NCBI RefSeq assembly: GCF_007679965.1
Contig: NZ_VEHL01000003.1
Location: 62,001-126,000 of the forward strand
Origin: Bordetella genomosp. 13
GTDB taxonomy: Bacteria > Pseudomonadota > Gammaproteobacteria > Burkholderiales > Burkholderiaceae_B
Length of the DNA: 64,000 nucleotides
Direction of reading: 5' to 3'
The position numbers and the translations under genes are program-made. The notes beneath the pieces are model-generated. The model searched no databases, had not been told where the DNA came from, and worked only from the letters and a program-made list of their open reading frames with translations. Positions 12,001 through 24,000 of this stretch are shown here, one piece after another (the first letter of the stretch is position 1; the number at the start of each line of letters is the position of its first letter).

Positions 12001-15000
12001 CGGCATCGCCGCTGTTCAACGCGTAGGTCCAGTTGCCATTCGCATCGACCGAGAACGTGCCGTGCGCACCCTGCGTGCCGGTTTGCGCCTGGAACACCGC
12101 CTGACCCGCATCCGGATCGGTGATGTCGAGCTTGCCGTTGGTCGTTTGCGACCCTTCGGCAACCGTGCCGGCATCGGCGCCCGGCGCATGCGGCGTGATG
12201 ATCGCGCCGTCGTCCGTGCCGTTGATGGTGACGGTGATGGTCTTCGTGTCTGTACCGCCGTGGCCGTCGCTGACCTGCACCGTGTAGGTCTCGGTCACGC
12301 TCTGGCCGCCCTTCAAGGCCTGGGCCGCGTTGTTGTCCAGGGCATATGTCCACTTGCCGCTGGCATCGACGCTGAAGGCGCCGTAGGTGCCGGCGGCATT
12401 GCCGACCACGGAGTAGGTGGGGGTGTCGGTCGTGTCGACGTCGACGGCCGTCAACTGGCCGGAGGCGGTCTTGACGCCGTCCTCGGTCACCGAGCCGGTC
12501 AGTTCGCCGGACAGCGCCGGGGCATCATTGGTGCCCAGTATGGTGACCGTGACGTCGTGCGTCGTGCCGTCGGCCGACCTGACCGTGAAGGTCTCCGTCA
12601 GCGACTGGTTCGCGCCCAGCGCCTGGGTGGCCGGATCGGCGTTGTTCAGGCTGTAGGTCCAGTTGCCCGCGGCATCGATGGCGAAGGTGCCATGCGCGCC
12701 TGGCGTGCCGGCTTGCGCCTGGAACACCGCCTGGCCGCCGTCCGGATCCACGACGTCCAGCTTGCCGCCGGTGGCCAGCGTGCCGTCCTCGCGGACGGTG
12801 CCCGCGTCCGCGCCCGGGGTGTGCGGCGTGATGACGGCGCCGTCATCGGTGCCGTTGATGGTGACGGTGATGGTCTGGGTGTCCGTACCGCCATGGCCAT
12901 CGCTGACCTGCACCGTGTAGGTCTCGGTCACGCTCTGGCCAGACTTCAGCACCTGCGCGGCGCTGTTGTCCAGGGTATAGGTCCACTTGCCGTTGGCGTC
13001 GACGCTGAAGGCGCCATAGGTGCCGCTGGCATTGCCCACGACTGAGTAGGTGTACGTGTCGGTGGTGTCGGCGTCGGCCGTGACGAGCTGGCCCGTCGCA
13101 GTCTTGACGCCGTCCTCGGTCACGGAACCGGTCAACTCGCCGGACAGCACGGGCACATCGTTGGTGCCCCGGATGGTGACCGTGATGTCGTGCGTCGAGC
13201 CGTCGGCGGCCCGGACGGTGAACGTTTCCGTGACCGACTCGTTGGCGCCCAGCGCTCGCACGGCGGCATCGTTGCCGTTCAGCGCATAGGTCCAGTTGCC
13301 GTTGGCATCGACGGAGAAGGTGCCATGTGCGCCTTGCGTGCCGGTCTGCGCCTGGAAGGTCGCCTGGCCCGCATCGGGGTCGAAGATGTCGAGCTTGCCG
13401 CTGGCGGTCGACGCGCCTTCGGCCACCGTGCCTGCATCGGAGCCGGGCGCGTGCGGCGTGATGATCGCGCCGTCGTCCGTGCCGTTGATGGTGATGGTGA
13501 TGGTCTGCGTATCCGTACCACCGTGGCCGTCGCTGACCTGCACCGTGTAGGTCTCGGTGACGGTCTCGCCGCCCTTGAGGGCCTTGGCGGCATCATTGTC
13601 CAGCGTATACGTCCACTTGCCGCTAGCAGGATCGACGGCAAACGCACCATAGGCGCCGGCGTCCGAGCCGACGACTGCGTACGTGTGTGTGTCGGTGGTG
13701 TCGGCGTCGGCCGTGACGAGCTGGCCCGTGGCCGTCTTCACCCCGTCTTCCGTGACGGAGCCCGTCAGTTCGCCGGACAACACCGGCGCCTCGTTGGTGC
13801 CCTGGATCGTGACGGTGATGTCGTGCGTAGAACCATCGGCCGCGCGGACGGTGAACGTCTCCGTCAGCGATTCATTGGCGCCCAGCGCACGCACGGCGGC
13901 ATCGCCGCCGTTCAACGCATAGGTCCAGTTGCCGTTGGCATCGACGGAGAAGGTGCCATGCGCGCCCTGCGTACCCGTCTGCGCCTGGAACACCGCCTGG
14001 CCCGCATCCGGATCGGTGATGTCGAGCTTGCCGCTGGCGCTCAGCGTGCCTTCGGCGACGGTGCCCGCGTCCGCGCCGGGCGCGTGCGGCGTGATGATCG
14101 CGCCATCGTCCGTGCCGTTGATGGTGACCGTGATGGTCTTCGTATCCGTGCCGCCATGGCCATCGCTGACCTGCACCGTATACGTCTCGGTCGCGCTTTC
14201 GCCGCCCTTCAACGCCTGGGCGGCGGTGTTGTCCAGCGTGTACGTCCACTTGCCGTTCGCATCGACCGCGAACGCCCCGTAGGCGCCCGTCGTCGTACCG
14301 ATGACAGAGTAGGTGTGCGTGTCGGTCGTATCGGCATCGGCCGTGGCCAACTGGCCGGTGGCCGTTTTCACGCCATCCTCGGTCACGGATCCGGTCAGTT
14401 CGCCCGACAGTACGGGCGCATCGTTGGTGCCCTGGATGGTGACCGTGACGTCATGCGTGGAGCCGTCAGCCGACCGCACTGTGAAGGTTTCGGTCAGTGT
14501 TTCGTTGGCGCCCAGCGCACGCACCGCGGCGTCGCCGCTGTTCAATGCGTACGTCCAGTTGCCGTTCGCATCGATGCTGAACGCGCCATGCTGGCCCGGC
14601 GTGGCGGTCTGGATCTGGAACGAGGCCTGGCCCGCATCGGGATCGGTCACGTCCAGCTTGCCGGCGGCGTTCAGCGCGCCTTCCGCGACGGTGCCCAGGT
14701 CCGAGCCCGGCGCGTGCGGCGCGATGATGGCGGCGTCGTCGGTGCCGTTGATGGTGATGGTGATGACCTGGGTATCCGTACCGCCATGGCCATCGCTGAC
14801 CTGGACGGTGTACGTCTCGGTCACGCTCTGGCCGGCCTTCAGCGCCTGCGCGGCGTTGTTGTCCAGCTTGTACGTCCACTTGCCGTCGGCGTCCACGCTG
14901 AACGCGCCGTACGCGCCCACCGAGCTGCCCACGACAGAATAGGCATGGGTGTCTGTGGTGTCGGCGTCGCTGGTGACGAGCTGGCCCGTGGCGGTCTTGA

Positions 15001-18000
15001 CACCGTCTTCGGTCACCGAACCCGTCAACTGTCCGGACAGCGCCGGCGCATCGTTGGTGCCCTGGATGGTGACCGTGACGTCGTGCGTGCTGCCGTCCGC
15101 CGACCTGACCGTGAAGGTCTCCGTCAGCGTCTGGTCCGCGCCCAGCGCCTGGATGGCCGGGTCGGCATTGTTCAGCGCATAGGTCCAGTTGCCGGCGGCA
15201 TCGACGGCGAAGGTGCCATGCGCGCCCGGCGTGCCGGCCTGCGCCTGGAACACGGCCTGGCCCGCATCGAGGTCGGCCACGTCCAGCTTGCCGCCGGTCG
15301 ACAGCGCGCCATCCTCGCGGACAGTGCCCGCGTCCGCGCCGGGCGTGTGCGGCGTGATGACGGCGCCGTCATCGGTGCCGTTGATGGTGACGCTGATGAC
15401 CTGGGTGTCCGTGCCGCCATGGCCATCGCTGACTTGCACCGTATAGGTCTCGGTCACGCTCTGGCCGGACTTCAGCACCTGCGCGGCGCTGTTGTCCAGG
15501 GTGTAGGTCCATTTGCCGGTGGCAGCGTCGATGCTGAATGCGCCGTACGTGCCTGCCGCATTGCCGACCACGGCATAGGTGTGCGTGTCGGTCGTGTCGG
15601 CATCCGTGGTGGTCAGCTGGCCGGTGGCCGTCTTGACACCGTCTTCCGTGACGGAGCCCGTCAGTTCGCCGGACAGCACGGGCGCATCGTTGGTCCCTTG
15701 GATCGTGACCGTGATGTCGTGCGTGCTGCCATCGGCCGCGCGGACGGTGAACGTCTCCGTGATCGACTCGTTGGCGCCCAGGGCGCGCACGGCGGCGTCG
15801 CCGCTGTTCAGCGCATAGGTCCAGTTGCCGTTGGCGTCGACCGAGAACGTGCCGTGCGCACCCTGCGTGCCGGCCTGTGCCTGAAACACCGCCTGGCCCG
15901 CGTCGGGGTCGGTGATGTCGAGCTTGCCGCTGGCCGTCGATGCGCCTTCGGCAACGGTGCCCGTATCGGCGCCCGGGGCATGCGGCGCGATCACCGCGCC
16001 GTCGTCGGCGCCGTTGATGGTGACGGTGATGGTCTGGGTCGCCACGCCGCCGTGGCCGTCGCTGACCTGGACGGTATAGGTCTCCTGGACGCTCTGGCCG
16101 TCCTTCAAGGCCTGGGCGGCGGCGTTGTCCAGGGTGTAGGTCCACTTGCCGTTGGCGTCGACGCTGAAGGCGCCATAGGTGCCCACAGCGTTGCCGACCA
16201 CGGAATAGGTGTGGGTGTCAGTGGTGTCGGCGTCCGTGGTGACGAGCTGGCCCGTGGCGGTCTTGACGCCGTCCTCGGTCACGGAACCCGTCAGTTCTCC
16301 GGACAGCGTGGGGGCTTCATTGGTGCCCTGGATGGTGACCGTGACGTCGTGCGTGCTGCCGTCGGCCGACTTCACCGTGAAGGTCTCGGTCAGCGTTTCA
16401 TTGGCGCCCAGCGCGCGTACGGCGGCGTCGCCGCTGTTCAGCGCATAGGTCCAGTTGCCGTCGGCATCGATGCTGAACGAGCCATGCTGGCCCGGCGTGC
16501 CAGCCTGGGCCTGGAACACGGCCTGGCCCAGATCCGGGTCGGTCACGTCCAGTTTGCCGCCGGCGGTCAATGCGGTTTCGTTGACCGAGCCGGCATCGGC
16601 GCCAGAGGTGTGCGGGGCGATGACCGCGCCGTCGTCGGTACCATTGATGGTGACCGTGATGGTCGTGGTATCGGTGCCGCCATGGCCATCGCTGACCTGG
16701 ACGGTGTAGGTCTCGGTCATGCTCTGGCCGGCCTTCAGCGCCTGCGCGGCGGCGTTGTCCAGCGTGTACGTCCACTTGCCGGTGGCCGCATCGACCGCGA
16801 AGGCGCCATAGGCGCCCGTCGCCGCGCCGACGACGGCGTAGGTGTGCCTATCGGTGGTGTCGGCGTCGGCGGTCGTCAGTTGGCCGGTGGCCGTCTTCAC
16901 GCCGTCTTCCGTGACCGAACCCGTCAGCTCGCCTGACAACGCCGGCGCGTCGTTGGTCCCACGGATGGTGACCGTGACGTCGTGCGTCGAACCGTCGGCC
17001 GCGCGGACGGTGAAGGTCTCCGTGATCGACTCGTTGGCGCCCAGGGCGCGCACCGCGGCGTCGCCGCTGTTCAGCGCGTAGGTCCAGTTGCCATTGGCGT
17101 CGATGGCGAAGGTGCCGTGCGCGCCCGGCGTGCCGGCCTGCGCCTGGAAGGTCGCCTGGCCCGCATCCGGATCGGTGACGTCGAGCTTGCCATGGGTGGT
17201 CAGGGCGCCTTCGGCCACCGTGCCGGCATCGGCGCCCGGCGCGTGCGGCGCGATGATCGCGGCATCGTCGGTGCCGTTGATGGTGACGGACACGACCTTG
17301 ATGTCCGTGCCGCCGTGGCCATCGCTGACCTGGACGGTATAGGTCTCGGTGATGCTCTGGCCGGCCTTCAGCGCCTGGGCGGCGCCGTTGTCCAGCGTAT
17401 AGGTCCACTTGCCGGTATTGGCATCGACCGTGAAGGCGCCGTATGCGCCCGTGGCCGCGCCGACCACCGAATAGCGCAGCGTGTCACCCGTGTCGACGTC
17501 GGCGCCGGTGAGGGTCCCGGTGGCGGTCTTCGCGCCATCCTCGGTGACCGAACCGGTGAGATCGCCGGACAGCCTGGGCGCGTCGTTGGTGCCCTGGATG
17601 GTGACCGTGACGTCGTGCGTGCTGCCGTCCGCGGACTTGACCGTGAAGGTCTCCGTCATGGTCTTGCCCGCGCCCAGCGCCTGCACGGCGGGGTCGGTAT
17701 TGTTCAGCGCATAGGTCCAGTTGCCGGCCGCATCGATGGCGAAAGTGCCATGCGCGCCTGCCGTGCCAGCCTGGCTCTGGAACACGGCCTGGCCTGCGTC
17801 GGGGTCGGTGACGTCCAGCTTGCCGCCGGTGCTCAGCGTGCCGTCCTCGCGGACCACGCCCGCGTCCGCGCCCGGCGTATGGGGCGTGATGACGGCGCCG
17901 TCGTCGGTGCCGTTGATGGTGACGGTGATGGTCTTCGTATCCGTACCGCCATGGCCGTCGCTGACCTGCACGGTGTACGTCTCGGTGACGCTCTGGCCGG

Positions 18001-21000
18001 ACTTCAGCACCTGGGCCGCGCTGTTGTCCAGGGTGTAGGTCCATTTGCCCGTGGCGGCGTCGACGCTGAACGCGCCGTACGTGCCCGTGGCCTTGCCGAC
18101 CACGGAGTAGGTATGTGTGTCCGTTGTGTCGACGTCGGTGGTGAGCAGCTGGCCGGTGGCGGTCTTGACGCCGTCCTCGGTCACCGAGCCCGTCAACGCG
18201 CCCGACAGCACCGGCGCGTCGTTGGTGCCTTGGATCGTCACGGTGACGTCGTGGGTCGACCCGTCCGCGGAGCGCACCGTGAAGGTCTCGGTCAGCGTCT
18301 GGTTCGCGCCCAGCGCGCGCACGGCGGCGTCACCGGCGTTCAGCTCATAGGTCCAGTTTCCGTTGGCATCGACGGAGAACACGCCGTGCGCGCCCGGTGT
18401 GCCGGCCTGCGCCTGGAATACCGCCTGGCCCGCATCCGGGTCCGCGACGTCCAGCTTGCCCGCGGCCGTCTGCGCGCCTTCCGCGACGGTGCCGGTGTCG
18501 GCGCCGGGGGAGTGAGGCGTGATGACCGCGCCGTCATCGCTGCCGTTGATGGTGACGGTGATCGTCTTCGTGTCCGTGCCGCCGTGCCCGTCGCTGACCT
18601 GCACCGTGTAGGTCTCGGTGACGGCCTGGCCTCCCTTCAACGCCTGCGCGGCGTTGTTGTCCAGCGTGTAGGTCCACTTGCCGTTGGCGTCGACGCTGAA
18701 GGCGCCGTAGGCGCCGGTGGCCTTGCCGACCACGGCGTAGGTGAGGGTGTCGGCGGCGTCGACGTCGGTGGCCGTCAGTTGGCCGGTGGCCGTCTTGACG
18801 CCGTCTTCCGTGACCGAGCCTGTCAGCGCGCCCGCCAGCCTGGGCGCATCGTTGGTGCCCAGTATGGTGACCGTGACGTCGTGCGTGGCGCCGTCGGCGG
18901 AACGTACCGTGAAGGTCTCCGTCATCGACTGGCCGGCGCCCAGCGCCTGCACGGCCGCATCGGCGTTGTTCAGCGCATAGGTCCAGTTGCCGTTGGCATC
19001 GACGGCGAAGGTGCCGTGCGCGCCCGGCGTGCCGGCCTGCGCCTGGAATACGGCCTGGCCGGCATCCGGGTCGGCCACGTCAAGCTTGCCGCCAGTGGTC
19101 AGCGTGCCGTCCTCGCGGACGCTGCCCGCGTCCGCGCCCGGCGCATGCGGCGTGATGATGGCCGCATCGTCGGTGCCGTTGATGGTGATGGCAACGGTCT
19201 TGGTGGTCGTGCCGCCCTGGCCATCGCTGACCTGGACGGTGTAGGTCTCGGTGATGCTCTGCCCGGCCTTCAGCGCCTGCGCGGCGCCGTTGTCCAGCGT
19301 ATAGGTCCACTTGCCGGTGGCGGTATCGACCGTGAAGGCGCCGTACGCGCCCTTGACCGCGCCCACCACCGAATACGCCAGCTTGTCACCGGTGTCGATG
19401 TCGGTGCCGGTGAGCGTGCCGGTGGCGGTCTTCGCGCCATCTTCCGTGACCGCGCCCGTGACGTCTCCCGACAGCTTCGGTGCGTCGTTGGTGCCCTGGA
19501 TCGTGACCGTGACGTCATGCGTGGTGCCGTCCGCAGACTTGACCGTGAAGGTCTCCGTCATGGTCTTGCCCGCGCCCAGCGCCTGCACGGCCGGATCGGC
19601 ATTGTTCAGCGCATAGGTCCAGTTGCCGTTGGCATCGACGGCGAAGGTGCCGTGCGCGCCCGGCGTGCCGGGCTGTGCCTGGAACACGGCCTGGCCCGCG
19701 TCGGGGTCCGTCACGTCCAGCTTGCCGTTGGCCGTCAGCGTGCCGTCCTCGCGGACGACGCCCGCGTCCGCGCCCGGGGTGTGCGGCGTGATGACGGCGG
19801 TGTCGTCCGTGCCGTTGATGGTGATGGCCACGGTCTTGGTGGCCGTGCCGCCCTGGCCGTCGGAGACCTGGACCGTGTACGTCTCGGTGACGCTCTGGCC
19901 GGACTTCAGCACCTGCGCGGCGCTGTTGTCCAGTGTGTAGGTCCACTTGCCCGTGTTGGCATCGACCGTGAAGGCGCCATACGTGCCCTTGGCCGCGCCC
20001 GCCACCGAATAGCTCAGCGTATCACCCACGTCGATGTCGGCGCCGGTGAGCTGGCCGGTGGCGGTCTTCACGCCATCCTCGGTGACCGCGCCGGTGACCG
20101 CGCCGGTGACCGCGCCCGACAGCGTCGGCGCGTCGTTGGTGCCCAGGATCGTGACGGTGACCGCGTGCGCGGTGCCGTCGGCGGACTTCACCGAGAAGGT
20201 CTCGGTCATCGTCCTGCCGGCGCCCAGCGCCTGCACCGCCGGATCGGCATTGTTCAGGGTGTAGGTCCAGTTGCCGTTGGCGTCGACGGCGAAGGTGCCA
20301 TGCTGGCCTTGCGTGCCGGCCTGCGCCTGGAAGACGGCCTGGCCCGCATCGGGGTCGGCCACGTCCAGCTTGCCGGCCGCGGTCAGCGTGCCGTCCTCGC
20401 GGACGGCGCCCGCATCGGCGCCCGGGGTGTGGGGCGTGATGACGGCGGTGTCGTCGGTGCCGTTGATGATGATCGAGACGGTCTTGGTGGCCGTGCCGCC
20501 CTGGCCGTCGCTGACCTGGACGGTGTACGTCTCGGTGATGGCCTGGCCGGCCTTCAGCGCCTGCGCGGCGGCGTTGTCCAGCGTGTAGGTCCACTTGCCG
20601 GTCGCGGCATCGACCGTGAACGCGCCATAGGCGCCCTGGGCTGCGCCGACCACCGAATAGCTCAGCGTGGCGCCGGCATCGACGTCGCTTCCGGTGAGGG
20701 TGCCGCTGGCCGTCTTCACGCCATCTTCCGTCACCGAACCCGTGACGTCGCCCGCCAGCGTGGGCGCATCGTTGGTGCCCTGGATGGTGACCGTGACGTC
20801 ATGCGTGGCGCCGTCGGCGGACCGCACAGTGAAGGTCTCTGTCAGGGTCTTGCCGACGCCCAGCGCCTGCACCGCCGGATCGGCGTTGTGCAGGTTGTAG
20901 GTCCAGTTGCCGTTGGCATCGATGGTGAACGTGCCATGCGCGCCCTGGGTGGCGGGCTGTGCCTGGAACACGGCCTGGCCGGCATCGGGGTCCGCCACGT

Positions 21001-24000
21001 CCAGCTTGCCGCTGGTGTTCAGCGTGCCGTCCTCGCGGACGATGCCCGCGTCCGCGCCCGGGGCATGCGGCGTGATGATGGCCGCGTCGGCCGTGCCGTT
21101 GATGGTGATCGAGACGGTTCGGGTGTCCGTGCCGCCCTGGCCGTCGCTGACCTGGACGGTATAGGTCTCGGTGATGCTCTGGCCGGCCTTCAGCGCCTGC
21201 GCGGCGGCGTTGTCCAGCGTGTAGGTCCACTTGCCGGTCGCGGCGTCGATGCCGAAGGCGCCGTATGCGCCCTTGGCCGCGCCCACCACGGCATAGGTCA
21301 TCCTGTCGCCGGCATCCACGTCGACGCCGGTCAGCGTGCCGGTGGCGGTCTTCACGCCATCTTCCGTCACCGAGCCTGTGACGTCCCCCGTCAGCCTGGG
21401 CGCGTCGTTGGTGCCCTGGATGGTGACCGTGACGTCGTGCGCGGCGCCGTCCGCCGACCTGACCGTGAAGGTCTCGGTCATGGTCTTGCCGGCGGCCAGC
21501 GCCTGTACCGCCGGATCGGCGTTGTTCAGCGCATAGGTCCAGTTGCCGTTGGCGTCGAGCGTGAAAGTGCCGTGCGCGCCTTGCGTGCCGGTCTGCGCCT
21601 GGAAGACCGCCTGGCCCGCGTCGGGGTCGGTGACGTCCAGCTTGCCGCCGGTCGTCAGCGTGCCGTCCTCGCGGACCACGCCCGCGTCTGCGCCAGGCGT
21701 GCGCGGCGTGATGATGGCGCCGTCGTCGGCGCCGTTGATGGTGATGGTGACGGTCCTGGTGTCCGTGCCGCCGTGGCCGTCGCTGACCTGGACGAGATAC
21801 GCCTCGGTGACGCTCTGGCCCGCTTTCAGCACCTGCGCGGCGCCGTTGTCCAGGGTGTAGGTCCATTTGCCGGTGGCGGCATCGACCGTGAAAGCGCCGT
21901 AGGTGCCGCGGGCTGCGCCGCTGACCGCGTAGCTCAGCCTGTCGCCGGTGTCGACGTCGGTGCCGGTCAGCGTGCCGGTGGCGGTCTTCACGCCGTCCTC
22001 GGTCACCGAGCCGGTCTGCTGGCCGGACAGTTTCGGCGCATCGTTGGTGCCCTGCACGGTGACGGTGACGTCATGGGTCGAGCCGTCCGCCGACTTCACG
22101 GTGAAGGTCTCGGTCATCACCGCGCCCGCGCCCAGCGCCTGTACGGCGGGGCTGGCGTTGTTCAGGTTGTAGGCCCAGTTGCCGTTGGCATCGACGTTGA
22201 ACGTGCCGTACTGGCCCTTGGTGCCGGCTTGTGCCTGGAACACCGCCTGGCCCGCGTCGGGGTCGACCACGTCGAGCTTGCCGCTGGTATTCAGCGTGCC
22301 GTCTTCGCGGACGACGCCTGCGTCGGCACCCGGCGCATGCGGCGTGATAATGGCGGCATCGTCCGTGCCGTTGATGGTGACGGACACGACCTTGGTGTCC
22401 GTGCCGCCCTGGCCATCGCTGACCTGGACGGTGTAGGTCTCGGTGATGCTCTGGCCAGTCTTCAGCGCCTGCGCGGCGCCGTTGTCCAGCGTGTAGGTCC
22501 ACTTGCCGGTGGCGGCGTCGACGGTGAAGGCGCCGTATGCGCCCTTGGCCGCGCCGACCACCGCATAGGTCATCCTGTCGCCGGCATCGACGTCGACGCC
22601 TGTCAGCGTGCCGGTAGCAGTCTTCACGCCGTCTTCGGTGACCGAGCCGGTGACGTCGCCCGACAGCGTCGGCGCGTCGTTGGTGCCCTGGATGGTGACC
22701 GTGACGTCGTGCGTGGCGCCATCCGCGGACTTGACCGTGAACGTCTCGGTCATGGTCTTGCCCGCGCCCAGGGCCTGCACCGCCGGGTCGGCGTTGTTGA
22801 GGCTGTAGGTCCAGTTGCCCGCCGCATCGATGGCGAAGGTGCCGTGCGCGCCTGGCGTGCCGGCCTGGCTCTGGAACACGGCCTGGCCCGCGTCGGGATC
22901 GGCCACGTCCAGCTTGCCGCCCGTGGTCAGCGTGCCGTCCTCGCGGACGCTGCCCGCGTCCGCGCCCGGCGCATGCGGCGTGATCACGGCGCCGTCGTCG
23001 GTGCCGTTGATGGTGACGCTGATGACCTTGGTGTCGGTGCCGCCATGGCCATCGCTGACCTGCACGGTGTAGGTCTCGGTCACGCTCTGGCCCGACTTCA
23101 GCACCTGCGCGGCGCTGTTGTCCAGGGTGTACGTCCACTTGCCGGTGGCGGCATCGACCGTGAAGGTGCCATACGTGCCGGCGGCCTTGCCGACGACGGA
23201 ATAGGTGTGCGTGTCCGTCGTGTCGGCATCGGCGGCGACGAGCTGGCCGGTGGCGGTCTTCACGCCGTCTTCGGTCACCGAGCCGGTCTGTTGGCCCGAC
23301 AGCACGGGCACATCGTTGGTGCCCTGGATCGTGACGGTGACGTCGTGCGTGGCGCCATCCGCCGACTTCACGGTGAAGGTTTCGGTCAGCACGGCGCCGG
23401 CGCCCAGCGCCTGCACGGCCGGGCTGGCGTTGTCGAGGGTGTAGGTCCAGTTGCCGTTCGCGTCGATGGCGAACGTGCCGTGCCGGCCCTGCGTGTTGGC
23501 CTGCGCCTGGAACACGGCCTGGCCGGCGTCGGGGTCGGTCACGTCCAGCTTGCCGCCCGTGGTCAGCGTGCCGTCTTCGCGGACGGCGCCCGCATCGGCG
23601 CCCGGCGCGTGCGGCGTGATCGCCGCGCCGTCGTCGGTGCCGTTGATGGTCACCGTGATGGTCTTCGTGGCCGTGCCGCCCTGGCCGTCGCTGACCTGCA
23701 CGGTATAGGTCTCCTGCACGCTCTGGCCGGCCCGCAGGGGCTGCGCGGCGGCGTTGTCCAGCGTGTAGGTCCACTTGCCGGTCGCGGCATCGACCGTGAA
23801 GGCGCCGTACGTGCCGGCGGCCTTGCCGACCACGGCATAGCTCAGCCTGTCGTCCGTGTCGACATCGGTGCTTGTCAACTGCCCGGTGGCGGTCTTCACG
23901 CCGTCTTCAGAAACCGAGCCGGTCAACTGGCCCGTCAGCTTCGGCGCGTCGTTGGTGCCCTGGACGGTGACCGTGACGTCGTGCGTGCTGCCGTCGGCGG

